The translations under genes were made by a program, and so were the position numbers. A stretch of DNA of 64,000 nt from positions 34,842,055-34,906,054 of the forward strand of contig NC_057762.1 of NCBI RefSeq assembly GCF_010389155.1, written 5' to 3'. This DNA is from Erigeron canadensis (lineage: Eukaryota; Streptophyta; Magnoliopsida; Asterales; Asteraceae). Positions 1-11,595 of the stretch are shown in pieces (the stretch's first letter is position 1; each line of letters begins with the position of its first letter). Below the pieces are notes generated by a model. The model was not told the origin of the DNA. It saw nothing but the letters and a program-made list of their open reading frames with translations, and made no database searches.

Positions 1-241
1 TAAAAGATAATCTTTCCCTCTAGCTAAGTTTAGTCTTAGATAAGAGTTCATAAGAGTAAACGCATAGAAACAAAAATCTATCCACAAGTTATAACTTAAA
101 AGCAAAAATCTAAAGGAAGGATTTAACAAGTTTTAGGAAATAAGTTTACCAAAATACCCTGCACACCAATCATGGCCATCATCTATTCTCGCAAAAAGAA
201 GCAGATCCAAGTAACAAAACGCTACAGGGTGTACCCAGGTA

Positions 242-2023
242 TCAGTCATCGTCTATCTCGATCACTATGCGGTTACTACTTGACGATTCACCAGCCACCG
301 GGGTTATATTTGTCCCTGCACGACTGACGATCCTCATTCTCTTGGCACTTTCTAGTGATTGTTCCACACCAGTCTTAATAGACCTCTTTCGCCCCCTTAC
401 CTTGATACTTGGATCGCCTGCTCCAACCTGGTCTGGATCGGTCTTGGTCTGAGCCTCGTGAGAATCAACCTCTGAAAGACCATTCTGTAGGCCCTTAACC
501 AAGTTCTCAAAATAGGAGCGAGTCACACTAGTCAAACCAGCTAATTTTACCCTGAACTTATTAAATTGTTCCTCACTATCTTCAGCGTTTTCGATGTAAC
601 CTTGCAGCTCCTTTTCAGCACAAACATGAAGCCTTTCTAATCCAGCCTCTGCTTCACCCTGCAAATACTCAAAAAAACTTTTTTTACCTGCTTCATCTGC
701 GGGTATATAGAACCCATATGCATATGTCCATTTCAGCACCCGTCTGCATTCAACTATCTGCAACCAAGCATCCAAAATGAACTGTAACTGTGTCTCGGGT
801 TGACAGTAATTCATACTAATCTTCTTGAGTTGTTCTGTTTTAATCTTTTGCATATCCGAAAGAGCTCGTTTCCTTGACTTCTCATTTGCAGCCCATCGTT
901 CATAGTAATGTGTGTATCTCTCTATCGCTTTCTTAGCCATCTCTCGTTGCTTTTCCGCATCATTAACTACACCCCCCTGCAACATACTATTATAGCTATT
1001 ACAAGACCTAGTAGCATGTCCCTTCCAAGCACCAAGACATAACCAACAAAATTCATATCGACAAGGCGCCCTGCAAGTCATATGCATACACCCTTGATTC
1101 TTCTCAATCGACCGGTTACATTTAGGACAAGGCTTCGTAAACGCAAGTATCCAAGTAGTATTCTCGGCCTCAGCACTGTTCTTCAACACCCATTTCGCCA
1201 CCGTCTCACAATCAACCGGACGATGCGCATCCTCCATACATTTCCAACAAAATCCATACTTACATACACAACTAACATCATAATTAAAATTCTCAAAATC
1301 ATCCTCAAACTCAACCGCGTACTCACACCCAGGTCCAGGACACCACTTGGCCTTCTTATTACTCTCCACATACGACATCACAACAAACTTTTGATACCTT
1401 TTCCATTCCGTATCCTCGACAAACACCTCCACCATATCCGGCCCAACAGCCGCCCCACATTTCGGTTCAGGACACTTTAAGCTCAAACAACCAATTCCAT
1501 CATTAATAGAGCCAGAAACATAACCTTTCCAACAAGCCTTACAATAAACATGACCACACCCACAATTCGCAGTATCGGTTACACTAACCGAATCAAAACA
1601 AATCCCACAATCAACTATTACTACATTATTATTACTATTTAAATTATTCCCACCCGGAAACTTAACATCCGGGTCAACGTCAAACAAACCGACACCATCC
1701 CTAACTTTGACTTCGTTTTCAAACCAAGCTTCATGAACATCACTAACATTCCAATTATATTTAATTAATAAAATGGTAGCGATATGTTTATTAACAGATA
1801 AAACAGAGGTAACCTTATTAACATCTTGTTCTACGCGTTGAATCAAATCTTCTTCTTTTAATACAACATGAGTTTTTTCAGTCACGTGATGTTCATCATC
1901 ATCATCATTCATCACAGCATTCGAACCATCATCATCATCATCATCGACATGATGATCATCATCATCGTCAACATAAACATCATCATCGGAATTATAAATA
2001 GGATCATCGTGATCGGAATCCAT
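242..2023 (-). CDS. ARI: ARIADNE-type RBR E3 ubiquitin ligase, intronless, 593 aa
   Basis: The protein reads as a RING-between-RING ubiquitin ligase, which takes ubiquitin from an E2 onto its own RING2 cysteine and then passes it to a substrate. Domains in order: very acidic Asp/His-rich N-terminus (residues 1-45), UBA-like segment (about 60-105), RING1 starting with CGIC at 139-142 and running to about 190, IBR (about 208-270), RING2 from 299, then the helical Ariadne domain (about 350-500) and a basic, Ser-rich tail. The expected catalytic cysteine is C312 in the NQGCMHMTC motif. Length and order match the plant ARI1/ARI2 class. The ATG at 2023 precedes the acidic stretch and no intron is needed. 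Which ARI member this is cannot be told from the sequence alone. The substrate is unknown. Confidence 0.93.
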   Translation of the reverse strand: MDSDHDDPIYNSDDDVYVDDDDDHHVDDDDDDGSNAVMNDDDDEHHVTEKTHVVLKEEDLIQRVEQDVNKVTSVLSVNKHIATILLIKYNWNVSDVHEAWFENEVKVRDGVGLFDVDPDVKFPGGNNLNSNNNVVIVDCGICFDSVSVTDTANCGCGHVYCKACWKGYVSGSINDGIGCLSLKCPEPKCGAAVGPDMVEVFVEDTEWKRYQKFVVMSYVESNKKAKWCPGPGCEYAVEFEDDFENFNYDVSCVCKYGFCWKCMEDAHRPVDCETVAKWVLKNSAEAENTTWILAFTKPCPKCNRSIEKNQGCMHMTCRAPCRYEFCWLCLGAWKGHATRSCNSYNSMLQGGVVNDAEKQREMAKKAIERYTHYYERWAANEKSRKRALSDMQKIKTEQLKKISMNYCQPETQLQFILDAWLQIVECRRVLKWTYAYGFYIPADEAGKKSFFEYLQGEAEAGLERLHVCAEKELQGYIENAEDSEEQFNKFRVKLAGLTSVTRSYFENLVKGLQNGLSEVDSHEAQTKTDPDQVGAGDPSIKVRGRKRSIKTGVEQSLESAKRMRIVSRAGTNITPVAGESSSSNRIVIEIDDD

Positions 2024-2202
2024 GATCAGAATTTTTAATTAAAAAATTTAGGGTTTAAGAATAAATTATTGGGGATTTTTTTTCGGATGTGGGTGAAAAA
2101 TAAAGATAAAATAAATTATAGAAATATTATCGGAAGAGAATCATCAAATGGAAAAGAGTTTTAGGGATTAACGGAACATTGATTTTAGTCCCAGCAACAA
2201 GA

Positions 2203-2215
2203 GGATTATATAGTA
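2203..2215 (-). promoter_or_regulatory. possible TATA box of the ARI gene
   Basis: On the minus strand the sequence reads TACTATATAATCC, about 180 bases before the ATG at 2023. Position and sequence fit a plant TATA box. No transcript data support it. Confidence 0.35.
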
Positions 2216-2249
2216 CGAAAATTTTGTTTTGTTTTCTTTTTTTTTTTTT

Positions 2250-2934
2250 TTTTTTAAGGTCAAAGCGTTTTTAATAAGTAGTTCGAGAGTTACAAAGAAG
2301 AGTTTAAGTAATCGCATACGAGTTGCGTGAAGATACCTCATGTCTTTTTATATGATTATCTTTTACTTTTTATCGGAAAAAAGTTGATAATATTTTACCA
2401 TATATACGAATGGTTTGTAAAAAAAAAATTTAACCCCATTGTAAAAAAATCATAATGTTTGGTGATTACATGCGGCAAAAAGGTAATAGTGGTTTTTAAA
2501 AGTAAAAACGATTAGGTAAAATAAATCTAAAGTCTTAAAATAATAATATGATATTCACGATACTCATTCATCAATAACTAGTTTATATAAACAACGTATC
2601 AAAAACTCACACTTAACAAATAATCAATAATTATTAAAGCATCCTTAATGTATCACTAACGAATCACAACTCTTAGACCTATTTATTTTTCATTAACTAA
2701 ATCTTTATTTAAGAAAAGAAAAAAAAAACCACCATCTTTTAATTTGTAGTTTTAACCATAAGTCACCTGACGATGAGCCAACGACGACACACCTAATGGT
2801 GTTGATTCATCATTCATCTAATAACATGTCAATGATGAGCCAATAACCAACAAATATTAAGCCTCTTGTAACATGACATTATTATATAGTAGATTTATTG
2901 TATTTTGAAAGTTTAAAACTTAAAACTAACTACA
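2250..2934. other. intergenic, no gene seen
   Basis: AT-rich sequence with a long T run near 2230-2255. No open frame with recognisable content and no clear repeat boundaries. Confidence 0.5.
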
Positions 2935-2939
2935 TAATA

Positions 2940-3222
2940 CATATGCTATACATATGTCCGCGCGTTGCAACGGTACGACAGTGACGGTGGTGGTGGGGTG
3001 TTGTTATTAATATTTAAAAGTAATTGATGTAAAAGGGGGTAGGGTATTTACTTTTAGGGTTGAGAGATATAAGTTGTAAATGATTTCATTAAGGGTATTA
3101 AAGTTATACCAGGTGAAATATTTAAGTTAGTGAACCAAGAAGAGGGATAACTTGAATAGATCAAATTCTTTTTTGAAAAATTTAGAGAGAGCAAAAATTT
3201 TTTATAAGGTAATATAGATATA
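2940..3222 (-). mobile_element. Helitron-like element, non-autonomous
   Basis: On the minus strand it starts with a TCTATATTACCTTATAAA-type motif near 3220 and ends in a GC-rich GTTGCAACGCGCGG segment near 2960, preceded by a run of CCACCACC codon-like repeats. The same two ends recur at about 6.35-6.80, 19.18-19.60, 34.25-34.46, 41.0-41.26 and 47.70-48.00 kb, which marks it as a family. The exact 3' terminus is unclear in this copy. Confidence 0.5.
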
Positions 3223-4422
3223 GATATGGTTTATCCTAACATGAAAACATAATTATATATTGACCATTGTTAAGTTAGTGTACCTCCAAATTTGTTGACC
3301 AAGCCAAATCTGAAACAAAAATTCATGTAACTCACCATTTCCCATTTATATAATGTTACAAAAACTTTATAACTTACTGATCTATTAGTGTCACATCATG
3401 TCTATTTATACACGTACTATTGACCACTAGAAGGGGGTGGTATATATAGATGGAGGATGACACTGAAAAGTAGGGTTAGGGTGGATGGGTGACGTTGGTG
3501 TCATCCTACGCTAAGGCACATCCACTCCAAAGCCATATCGGGTGATCTCAACGAGAAAGCAAGTGCAAAAGTACTGGACATTCTTAATTATAAAAGAGGG
3601 GTGAAAAATGGGGAAAATGCTAGGTAAGTGAATGCAAATTAATTTGTTGCAACTTTTTCATCTTGTTCTTGAAACCTATGGACAAAAGGTAATTACATAA
3701 ATATGTGAAGAAAATGCTTGATACACATACATATAGCTAGCGCAGGCAGAAGAATTTCCAAATAAACAAAATTATTTAAAACAGATCGAAGTTGAGCCGC
3801 CAATGATAATATAAGACTACAAATGTGAGTTCGGGAATGACATGGTGGTAACATATGATTATTATGGAAAGAAAAATAAATGATGTGAATTTAAAAATAA
3901 TCATTAGATTGAATATCATCCCGATGATACAATGATTATCACGATTCAGTCCTACAATCGTTTGTTGTTTTCATAAAATAGTTATTGTGACACTTTTCCT
4001 CCCAATTTCTACTTGCACGGCCATTTTTGGATATCATACATTTGATCACATGTAATGATGAGTGTCGGTGATGTTCACTGCCGCAATTGAGTTCAAGGTT
4101 TTTGAGCCTCCGTCATATTTATCCTGAAAGAGGGAAGCTCGAATTTGCAGGTAATTATCCATAGAAAATAGGGAATTTAGTTATCGCCATATATAGTTTT
4201 CCAATAATGTGGGAGTTGTCTTAGTGGGTACGTGAGAGGGATATCATATATTCATATGGGAGAAGAGTGAGCTATGATCGATGTTAAAGGAATAAAGGTA
4301 AGCTAAAAGGCCAAAAAGAAAACAAAATTAATAATGAAGATAAGGATATTACAAGTGGTCAAATACTAATGGTGTCGAGATTATGACGAACGATGTTAGG
4401 ATTTGTGATAATCACTCAAAGA
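3223..4422. other. intergenic, no gene seen
   Basis: No recognisable coding content. Short frames here have no family resemblance. I see nothing I can name. Confidence 0.5.
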
Positions 4423-4583
4423 TGGAAATGCTAAATACAGCTTTAAGGGTTGTATTTAACGTACATAAAAAAACTTGTACCTTCCATATTAAAAGTTCGC
4501 TCCCTAATATTCATGGTAAATATACAAACAATTTATACACCTTAAATACAATCCTAATAGCTGTATTTAGCAAACCCCAAGTT
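4423..4583. mobile_element. MITE with TIRs, copy 1
   Basis: Terminal inverted repeats read GGAAATGCTAAATACAGC on the left and GCTGTATTTAGCAAACCC on the right. A closely related copy lies at 39121-39288. It is too short to code for a transposase. No clean target-site duplication is visible here. The small open frame across it is an accident of the repeat. Confidence 0.6.
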
Positions 4584-4812
4584 ATAAATCATCTTTTTTA
4601 TTAGTCTTAGAAAGTAAGGTTAAATTGACATAGGGAAAAATATTAAGGTTAGATACCAATCAATCAAATCAAATACTATAATATTTCCAATAAGAAAACG
4701 ATGACTATGATTGCATTAACGCTTGATTTATTAAATTAGGTAAAAGAGTAACATAAGTGACAAATCATACCAATGTGCATGCTAATGTAAAAAATATAGA
4801 TTGAGTTTTAAA

Positions 4813-5332
4813 TCTTTTGGTATCTACCAATAAACTAAAACAGAATTGATATGTTTTTGAAACGACACTTTATCTTTTTTTAATTATATATAGATTCAAA
4901 TTTCTTATTAGACTTAGAATTAAACTCTAACTCTTGACTTATAGATACAAACACATTATAACCTTATTTGATTGTCATGTAATCATTAATAGAATTGTCT
5001 ATATTTCTTTCTCAACTCTTCAACCCTATTACTTATATTACTTATAATAAGTTATTTGAGTTTACGATTCGAAATCACAAGGCTATTTGCCGTCATCCAC
5101 TACATTTACAAGTTCTAATTTTGATGTAATTGTAAAAATTTAAGGTAAATCCAAAACTCTAAATAAACATATGTTATATTTATTATTAATGTTTATTATT
5201 ATTTAGCTTCAATCATCGGTTTACTTTAGCTACAATTAATTCCATACTCACAAATCATGTATGATGCATATTCGAATTTATTTATAACAAAATCTATGTA
5301 GCTTCCGTGTATTATACGAGTATTAGGACTAG
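4813..5332 (+). mobile_element. Helitron, non-autonomous (family of the 62.2-kb copy)
   Basis: It begins with TC (TCTTTTGGTATCTACC) and ends in CTAG followed by T, with an imperfect CGTGTA/TATACG hairpin about 10 bases before the end. These are the defining ends of a Helitron. It aligns over most of its length with 62187-62772. It encodes no protein, so it would depend on a RepHel helicase supplied elsewhere. Confidence 0.65.
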
Positions 5333-5754
5333 TAACTTTACTATATTTAAATGGCTTGCATTTATACTTGGTTGATCTTTTCGATAAGTACGAGAATTAC
5401 ATAGATGCTTGTGACTTGTGACTTGTGAGGGATCATAATAAAGATGGAGTTGGACTCTTCTTAGTGGGTTGCGACCATGGGTTTTAAATAAAGTGTATGG
5501 GCTTAAATAAAGATGGCACAGATATGGGCTTATAAGGACCTCACGGGCTCATGGCTACAACAAACAACAAATGCTCTGATGTTCCCGTGTGTCTAAAAGA
5601 GAAAGAAGGTAAAAGAATTTGATAGCGGCTGATACAAAAACTAGTTCAATGTGAGTCACACACAATACAAAAGTCAATGAACCAATATAATTTTACTAAT
5701 TAAAAATAATACCCTCGCTAGAGTTGTCAAAACGAAGCTAAATATAGAAATCGG
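5333..5754. other. intergenic, no gene seen
   Basis: Nothing recognisable apart from the start of the ARI-derived fragment that follows. Confidence 0.5.
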
Positions 5755-6030
5755 ATTCCTCTAAAATATAGGCTGCGTTCCACGCCTTTTCGTCTAACCA
5801 AACATCCGAAAGACCCCCTCACCAAAGTTCTCAAATAGGACCGAGTCATTATATTGTTGCCAAATGGACCAACTTATTCTTGAACTTTCTTTGGATCTTC
5901 ATTTTTTTGCAGATCGAATGTAGTTTTTACTTTGCTCTCTCTCGAGTTGTACACTTAATGATGAAGCTTACTAAGTCAGTCTCTGCTTCACCCTGTAGAG
6001 ATTCAATGTAATTTTTCCAGAAATAACATT
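5755..6030 (-). pseudogene. ARIADNE C-terminal fragment (pseudogene)
   Basis: This stretch resembles the 3' coding part of the intact ARI gene (about 470-680 of the window). Shared on the minus strand are the segment encoding LQGEAEA/TGL of the Ariadne domain and the downstream part matching the AKGLQNG and SYFENLVKG region. Frame and length are broken: the middle is compressed and no RING domain is present. It is a decayed local duplicate of the same strand and cannot make a ligase. Confidence 0.7.
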
Positions 6031-6339
6031 TTGAACTCAAATTGATAATGTTTATCAAACTTCTTAATGGATCATCATGTAGAGTACGTGTTAATGGATA
6101 ATATGATTCATTATTGTTATATAAAACCTGTTTCATGGTGAAATAACATAATTTTTTGTAATGTAAGATTATATTTCTTTAATGGTGCAAAAAAACATAT
6201 CTTTTTTTTTCTTTAACGTTAAATTTATTTTTATCTTTAAACTAGCTAAATCTGAACCTTAACTTCTTAAAATTCACGAGTCTCTTTACCAATGGTTTAG
6301 ATCAGATTACTTTATGGTTTTATTATACGAGAGCAAGTA

Positions 6340-6798
6340 CTCGCGCGTTGCGCCGGTGAGATGATGGGGTGATACCTAGGTCATAGAGTATGATAGGTTA
6401 TAGGAGTTAATATGTCATAGAGTATAAGAGTCAAATACCTTAGCCGTACGGGCCCGCCCTCGGATTTAAAAATTTGTCAAAAGTATATCGAATGACAGCT
6501 CTAATGAAAGAGCATGAAATTTTAAGAACACCCATACAATTTTTATAATTTATCGATGTACGGTTTTTGAGATAAAAGATTTTGAATGAATTGGAGGAAT
6601 AAATGATTTATGGAGAAGAGAGAAAAAAGATGATTGGTTGAGATTTGAGGAGAGAGAAAGGGTATTATAGTTATTTTAGATAAATATAGAATAGATAATA
6701 GAGACATTTTGAGGAAATACTTAAAATCAGTATTGAAAATTTCAAGTTCAATGTTAAAAATCTAAGAAAAATCTGCTTTATAATGAAGTATAGATAAA
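6340..6798 (-). mobile_element. Helitron-like element, non-autonomous
   Basis: On the minus strand it starts TCTATACTTCATTATAAAGC near 6798 and ends in a GC-rich GGCGCAACGCGCGAGTA segment near 6340. It has the same end types as the elements at 2.9, 19.2, 34.3, 41.1 and 47.8 kb. No protein is encoded. Confidence 0.5.
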
Positions 6799-6799
6799 G

Positions 6800-8055
6800 C
6801 CATCGATACACGCTAGTTAATGAAACATAATAGTAATAATAATATTATTATATCTAAAACATTGGTGAATTCGAATATAAAGAGCCATCAACACACACTC
6901 TAATGTTTTCTTATATAGGACAAGGTTTAGTTTATTTTACGAATTTGGATATAAAACATGAAAAGAAAAGAAAAGTTTTAAAATTATAACCAATGATATA
7001 TGTATGTATTAGATTAGATCCTCACCTAAAAGACTTGATCAATTTACTCCCAAATAGGTTATGCTTAGCACAACCCATTCTTCTGCCTAGTAAAATATAT
7101 AAATTCATTGTACCTATACCAATAGTATTGAATTCAAGCATCTCAAAATTGATTTAAAAGGATATATATATTTAACTAAAAGTAAGTGCTATTCAAAAAA
7201 AAAAAAAACTAAGTACTTTTTGTTGTTTTTGGTTATATATAATGTGACTATTTTAACATATAGTGTTAAGGGATAATTGTTTTTGATTTGTTTTCGTCAA
7301 GACCCTAAATATCATATTTGTATTAACGGCGCATGTAAAGCTTGCATTAACACGTGACATGGACATAATGGCACACGCTCACTAGCGAACCGCACGTACG
7401 AGCTAAACGACATCGTTAGGCAGACTTTGGTTTTTCATGGCCAAAGCGGCACGCACCCCAAAGAGCTCACTCCTTGAAATTATGCTCCCATGTTTCATCA
7501 TCACAAGGTCCACCAATTAACAATTACTACGAGTATATTCTTTAAAACAAATGAGAAAACTAAAGAATACTATTTTCAAGTGTGAAGACGATTGAGATGT
7601 AAATATGCTCGAATTATATACAGTTAAATATATGGTAAGGTAGGTGGTGTGGTGCGACCTTATATGAGGTAGGTGGTGATTAGTGGTCAATCAGGGATAT
7701 TGTTAGTTTTATTATTTAACTTGTTGAAAGTTCTATGGTATAAATATTGCAACGTGCCAACATATATTTTCCATTGAGCTATAAACATGGTATTTTTATG
7801 GGTTCATACTTCATAATTTCTTAAATATGTTTGATTTGAATCTATTATTTATTTGTTGCTAATGGTAGCCCTAAAAACTGTTAGTAATTATTAATTTAGT
7901 GTATTAAAATTTGTAATTTGCTTTAGGAAATTAAAAGAGTGGTTTTTAACCTATGAAACGTAAAAGACGAAAATCACCACCATATAGGCAATTGGGATTA
8001 TAAAGAAAAATAAAGTTAAATAGATAGTGTCATTTCTTTCAAAAACTTTATTCAT
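6800..8055. other. intergenic, no gene seen
   Basis: AT-rich. A somewhat GC-richer patch at 7320-7500 has no open frame of note and no recognised repeat ends. Confidence 0.5.
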
Positions 8056-8059
8056 TATT

Positions 8060-8295
8060 ATTATTATTTATTTATTTTCTTTTGAACAGTTAGCCGGTAT
8101 TCGACATCAGTGAACACCTCATCGTATAATGGTGAAGTCCTGCACGTACTCTAAACTACGAGATGTAGACCATAAGCCGTTATAGGTGATTCAGGGAAAA
8201 AACCCACATACTTGTCACTCCTTAAGAGTCGAACCCAATATGTGTAAGAAAAATCAGGAATGCATCTGCAAGTTGAGCTAGCTTCATTTGCAATT
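8060..8295 (-). mobile_element. tRNA-derived SINE
   Basis: Read on the minus strand, the head carries a pol III A-box-like TAGCTCAACTTGC (near 8275) and a B-box-like GGGTTCGACTC (near 8230), with tRNA-like spacing. It ends in an A-rich tail of AAATAAAT/AATAAT type near 8060. The flanks are too simple in sequence to call a target-site duplication. Confidence 0.6.
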
Positions 8296-9066
8296 ATTAT
8301 TTTATGTTACTATATAAAAATTAAAAAAAATGAGATAAGTGAATTGACCAGTTATCTTTAATGAATTAAATCAGCACTAACCCTTAATACGGGTATTATA
8401 TTACACAATCAATCCTCTATATTAAAAAAAATCTAAAGTACCCCCTTCAATTCAAACACACATCAATTAATTACAGCATTTGATGCTGCCACCATCATCA
8501 TCATATGTTGCTGTCATCACCGGTGCATTACACAAGTATCATGCTATATAGTACATATCAAAAGAGAATCCTTTTTTTCCCTATAAAGAAAATAGTTGCA
8601 AAAACTAGTTAGCCCCTTAACGATCAGTTTTATTTTTTCATCTCCACCTAATATATATCTATAGTATGCTTAATGAAATAAATTAGATCAACGTATAAAA
8701 TAATTACACTAACGCTTTTAAATCAAACAACTTCATCATCATCACAATCGCCGCAACCATCAACTCCATATCACGTGTCTCTATCGTCACCACCCATCAC
8801 CGCTACCATCATTTCTACCATATCGCACGGAAACTTTTTTTTTTCTTTTTTTTTCTTCTTAAGTTTGCACGGAAATATTTATAGTTATGTTTTTTTATGT
8901 GAAAGGTCCCAAAAACTTTACTTATAAAGTGATACCATAACCCAAAAACCAAAGCCCCACATTTTCCATTCTCCACCAATAAAAAAAGATTCTCCACGCA
9001 AACTGAAACAAAAACCATAAAATCCATCATCAAAGTTACCAAAATTCCTAAACTCTACAACCAACC
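8296..9066. other. upstream region of the NRAMP gene
   Basis: No gene. It contains several CATCATCATC/CCACCATC-rich patches and 5'-end-like motifs (TCTATATTAAAA near 8420, TCTATAGTATGC near 8657) that may be decayed Helitron pieces. The last part (about 8920-9066), rich in A and C, is the likely 5' leader of the NRAMP transcript. Confidence 0.4.
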
Positions 9067-11595
9067 ATGTCATCCGACCACCACCAACATCTCCTAAACC
9101 CAGAACCCGAAACAGCCTATGACCCAACTGAAAAAGTCCACATCATCGGTGTCCGAGAAACCGAAGACGACTACACAACAGCCCCACCTTTTTCATGGCG
9201 AAAGCTCTGGCTATTCACAGGACCCGGATTCTTAATGAGCATAGCATTTCTAGATCCAGGCAACTTAGAAGGCGATTTACAAGCAGGTGCAATTGCAGGG
9301 TATTCATTACTATGGTTATTGTTATGGGCCACTGCAATTGGGCTACTGGTCCAACTTTTATCGGCCCGGTTGGGTGTGGCGACAGGGAGACACTTGGCTG
9401 AGCTGTGTAGAGAGGAATATCCAAATTGGGCAGGGAAATTGTTGTGGATTATGGCTGAATTGGCTTTAATTGGTGCTGATATTCAAGAAGTTATTGGAAG
9501 TGCTATTGCTTTAAAGATTTTGACTAATGGTTTTTTGCCACTTTATGCTGGTGTTCTTATCACTGCTTTTGATTGGTATGTTTTTTTTTTTTTTTATCAC
9601 TGACCCAGTTAATTCAAAAAATTTGTGATGTGTTTTATATTTGTATGTATATAAATTGTTTGATTCATATGGTATTTTTAACCTAACCGAGGCAGCTTTT
9701 TTTTTTTTTTTTTGGTGACAGATTAAAATGCTTCTTTGATTTAGGAGAATTTTATTTTATACTATTTTTAAAAAATTACTCTTATTAAACTTTGATGATT
9801 CCATTGGGACTTGCAAGAATAATCAAATCAAATTAGCCAAAATCTCATATAGTTGTCAAGTCTCAAACTTTATGAATTGAATATTATAAAAATGAGTTTT
9901 CCATAATGTAGTTACAACTTACAAGTGGGTGTTCTATAAATTATGAATCTTTTTTTCTTCTCAGACTTTTATCTTTCACATAATTTGGATTAAGATTTAT
10001 GGTTTTTGTTCTTGATTGTGCAAATAAAGATGGATACTTTATGGTTATATCTTTCATTTGTGATAGTTGGTTTGAATTAATTTGTCAAATTTTCTTCATT
10101 GAACCCCTATGTCTTTGATGGACTGGACGAAACATCATGTAACAGCTTAAAAAAAAAGAGTAATTGGATAGAAACCACTGATCCCATGTACCATTTGGTA
10201 CCCATTAATCCCCCAACCAGACTAGTGTCCAGGTGATTCTCAACCACTTAATAATCCCCTTATTATCTCAAGTTTGCCTTTGGCAAGACTCAAACCCAAG
10301 ACCTCCTTGGAAAGTGGCGGCTGGGCTATTACCCAATGGTTTCATGTAGCAGCTTATTGAATTCTAAATTAACTGATTTGTTTTTATCTTGATTACAGTT
10401 TCATATTTCTGTTTCTTGAAAACTATGGTGTGAGGAAGTTAGAAGCCCTTTTCGCCTTTCTCATAGCGGTCATGGCAATTTCATTTGCATGGATGTTTGG
10501 TGAAACCAAACCCAATGCCAAAGAGCTTCTTGTTGGTATGATATCACTTTCATTCTATTATTTTATTTTTTTGTTTTGTGTATTTATATCGTCTGATTAT
10601 GCTGAAAAAACCCCTAAATTTGTTGTTTTTAAGGTCTTGTGGTTCCGAAACTCAACTCCAGAACAATACAACAAGCAGTGGGAGTTGTTGGGTGCATTAT
10701 AATGCCTCACAATGTGTTCTTGCATTCTGCACTTGTACAGTCAAGAGAAGTTGACCCGACAAAAGTGGGTCGAGTCCGTGAAGCTTTAAGATACTACTCG
10801 ATTGAATCCACTATAGCACTTGCTATCTCGTTTGTTATAAATCTTTTTGTAACAACTGTATTTGCCAAGGCGTTTTTTGGTACTGCCATAGCTGATACAA
10901 TCGGGCTTGGGAATGCCGGTCAGTTTCTTGAAGATAGGTTTGGTGGAGGGTTGGTGCCGATTTTGTATATATGGGCTGTTGGGTTGCTAGCAGCTGGACA
11001 GAGTAGTACCATTACCGGTACTTATGCTGGTCAGTTTATTATGGGCGGTTTTCTTGATTTGAGATTGAAGAAATGGGCTCGGGCCTTAATCACCAGAAGC
11101 TGTGCAATCGTTCCAACATTGATTGTTGCATTAATTTTTGATAGTTCTGAGGACACTTTGGATGTCTTAAACGAATGGCTTAATGTGCTCCAGTCCATTC
11201 AGATCCCTTTTGCTCTCATTCCCTTGTTGTGCTTGGTGGCCAAAGAGGATCTGATGGGAGTTTTTGCCATTGGCCCTCTTCTAAAGGTACGATATTTCAA
11301 CCCGGGCATAAATCTTAGCTAAATTTCATGTATAAAATAATCACAAAATGTGGCATCTCATGAAATTTTTTGCTTCGACTTGCAGACAATCTCGTGGCTT
11401 GTGGCTGCTTTGGTGATAGCAATAAACGGATATCTATTACAACAGTTTTTTGCAGAAGAAGTAACTGGAGTCACCTTTACTTCTATAGTAGTCGTTTTCA
11501 CGGTTGCATATGTGGCATTTGTAGTATATCTTATCTGGCGGAGTGTCACTGTTTCCACATTTGGTTTCTTTAAGCTGAGAAGCCAATCAACATAA
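9067..11595 (+). CDS. NRAMP: NRAMP metal transporter, NRAMP3/4-like, 4 exons, 502 aa
   Basis: Coding exons are 9067-9575, 10399-10535, 10634-11286 and 11386-11595. All introns are GT-AG and the joined frame is intact, giving 502 residues. The protein is a proton-coupled divalent metal (Fe/Mn-type) transporter. The metal-site motif DPGN is at residues 63-66 in TM1, MPHN is at 239-242 in TM6, and the family signature [13 protein letters not shown] is at about 337-349. Residues around the first splice join ([18 protein letters not shown] region) match the plant NRAMP2-5 group. The N-terminus has an LL pair after an acidic residue, which in NRAMP3/4 relatives helps direct the protein to the vacuole membrane. 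The location here is inferred. The C-terminal tail is shorter than in Arabidopsis NRAMP4. Confidence 0.94.
10150..10341 (-). mobile_element. tRNA-derived SINE in NRAMP intron 1
   Basis: On the minus strand it begins with an A-box-like TAGCCCAGCCG and a B-box-like GGGTTTGAGTC and ends in a short T run. It is flanked by near-perfect 15-bp direct repeats, tcatgtaacagctta (10135-10149) and tcatgtagcagctta (10342-10356), one mismatch apart. That is the footprint of target-primed insertion. It lies in intron 1 in antisense to the gene. Confidence 0.8.

Noticed and set aside
1082..1480. 132-codon plus-strand frame
   Set aside because: Shadow of the ARI ligase on the opposite strand. It has no independent features.
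8226..8250. B-box-like GGGTTCGACTC as a real tRNA gene
   Set aside because: No cloverleaf can be built. The A-rich tail and long body point to a SINE.
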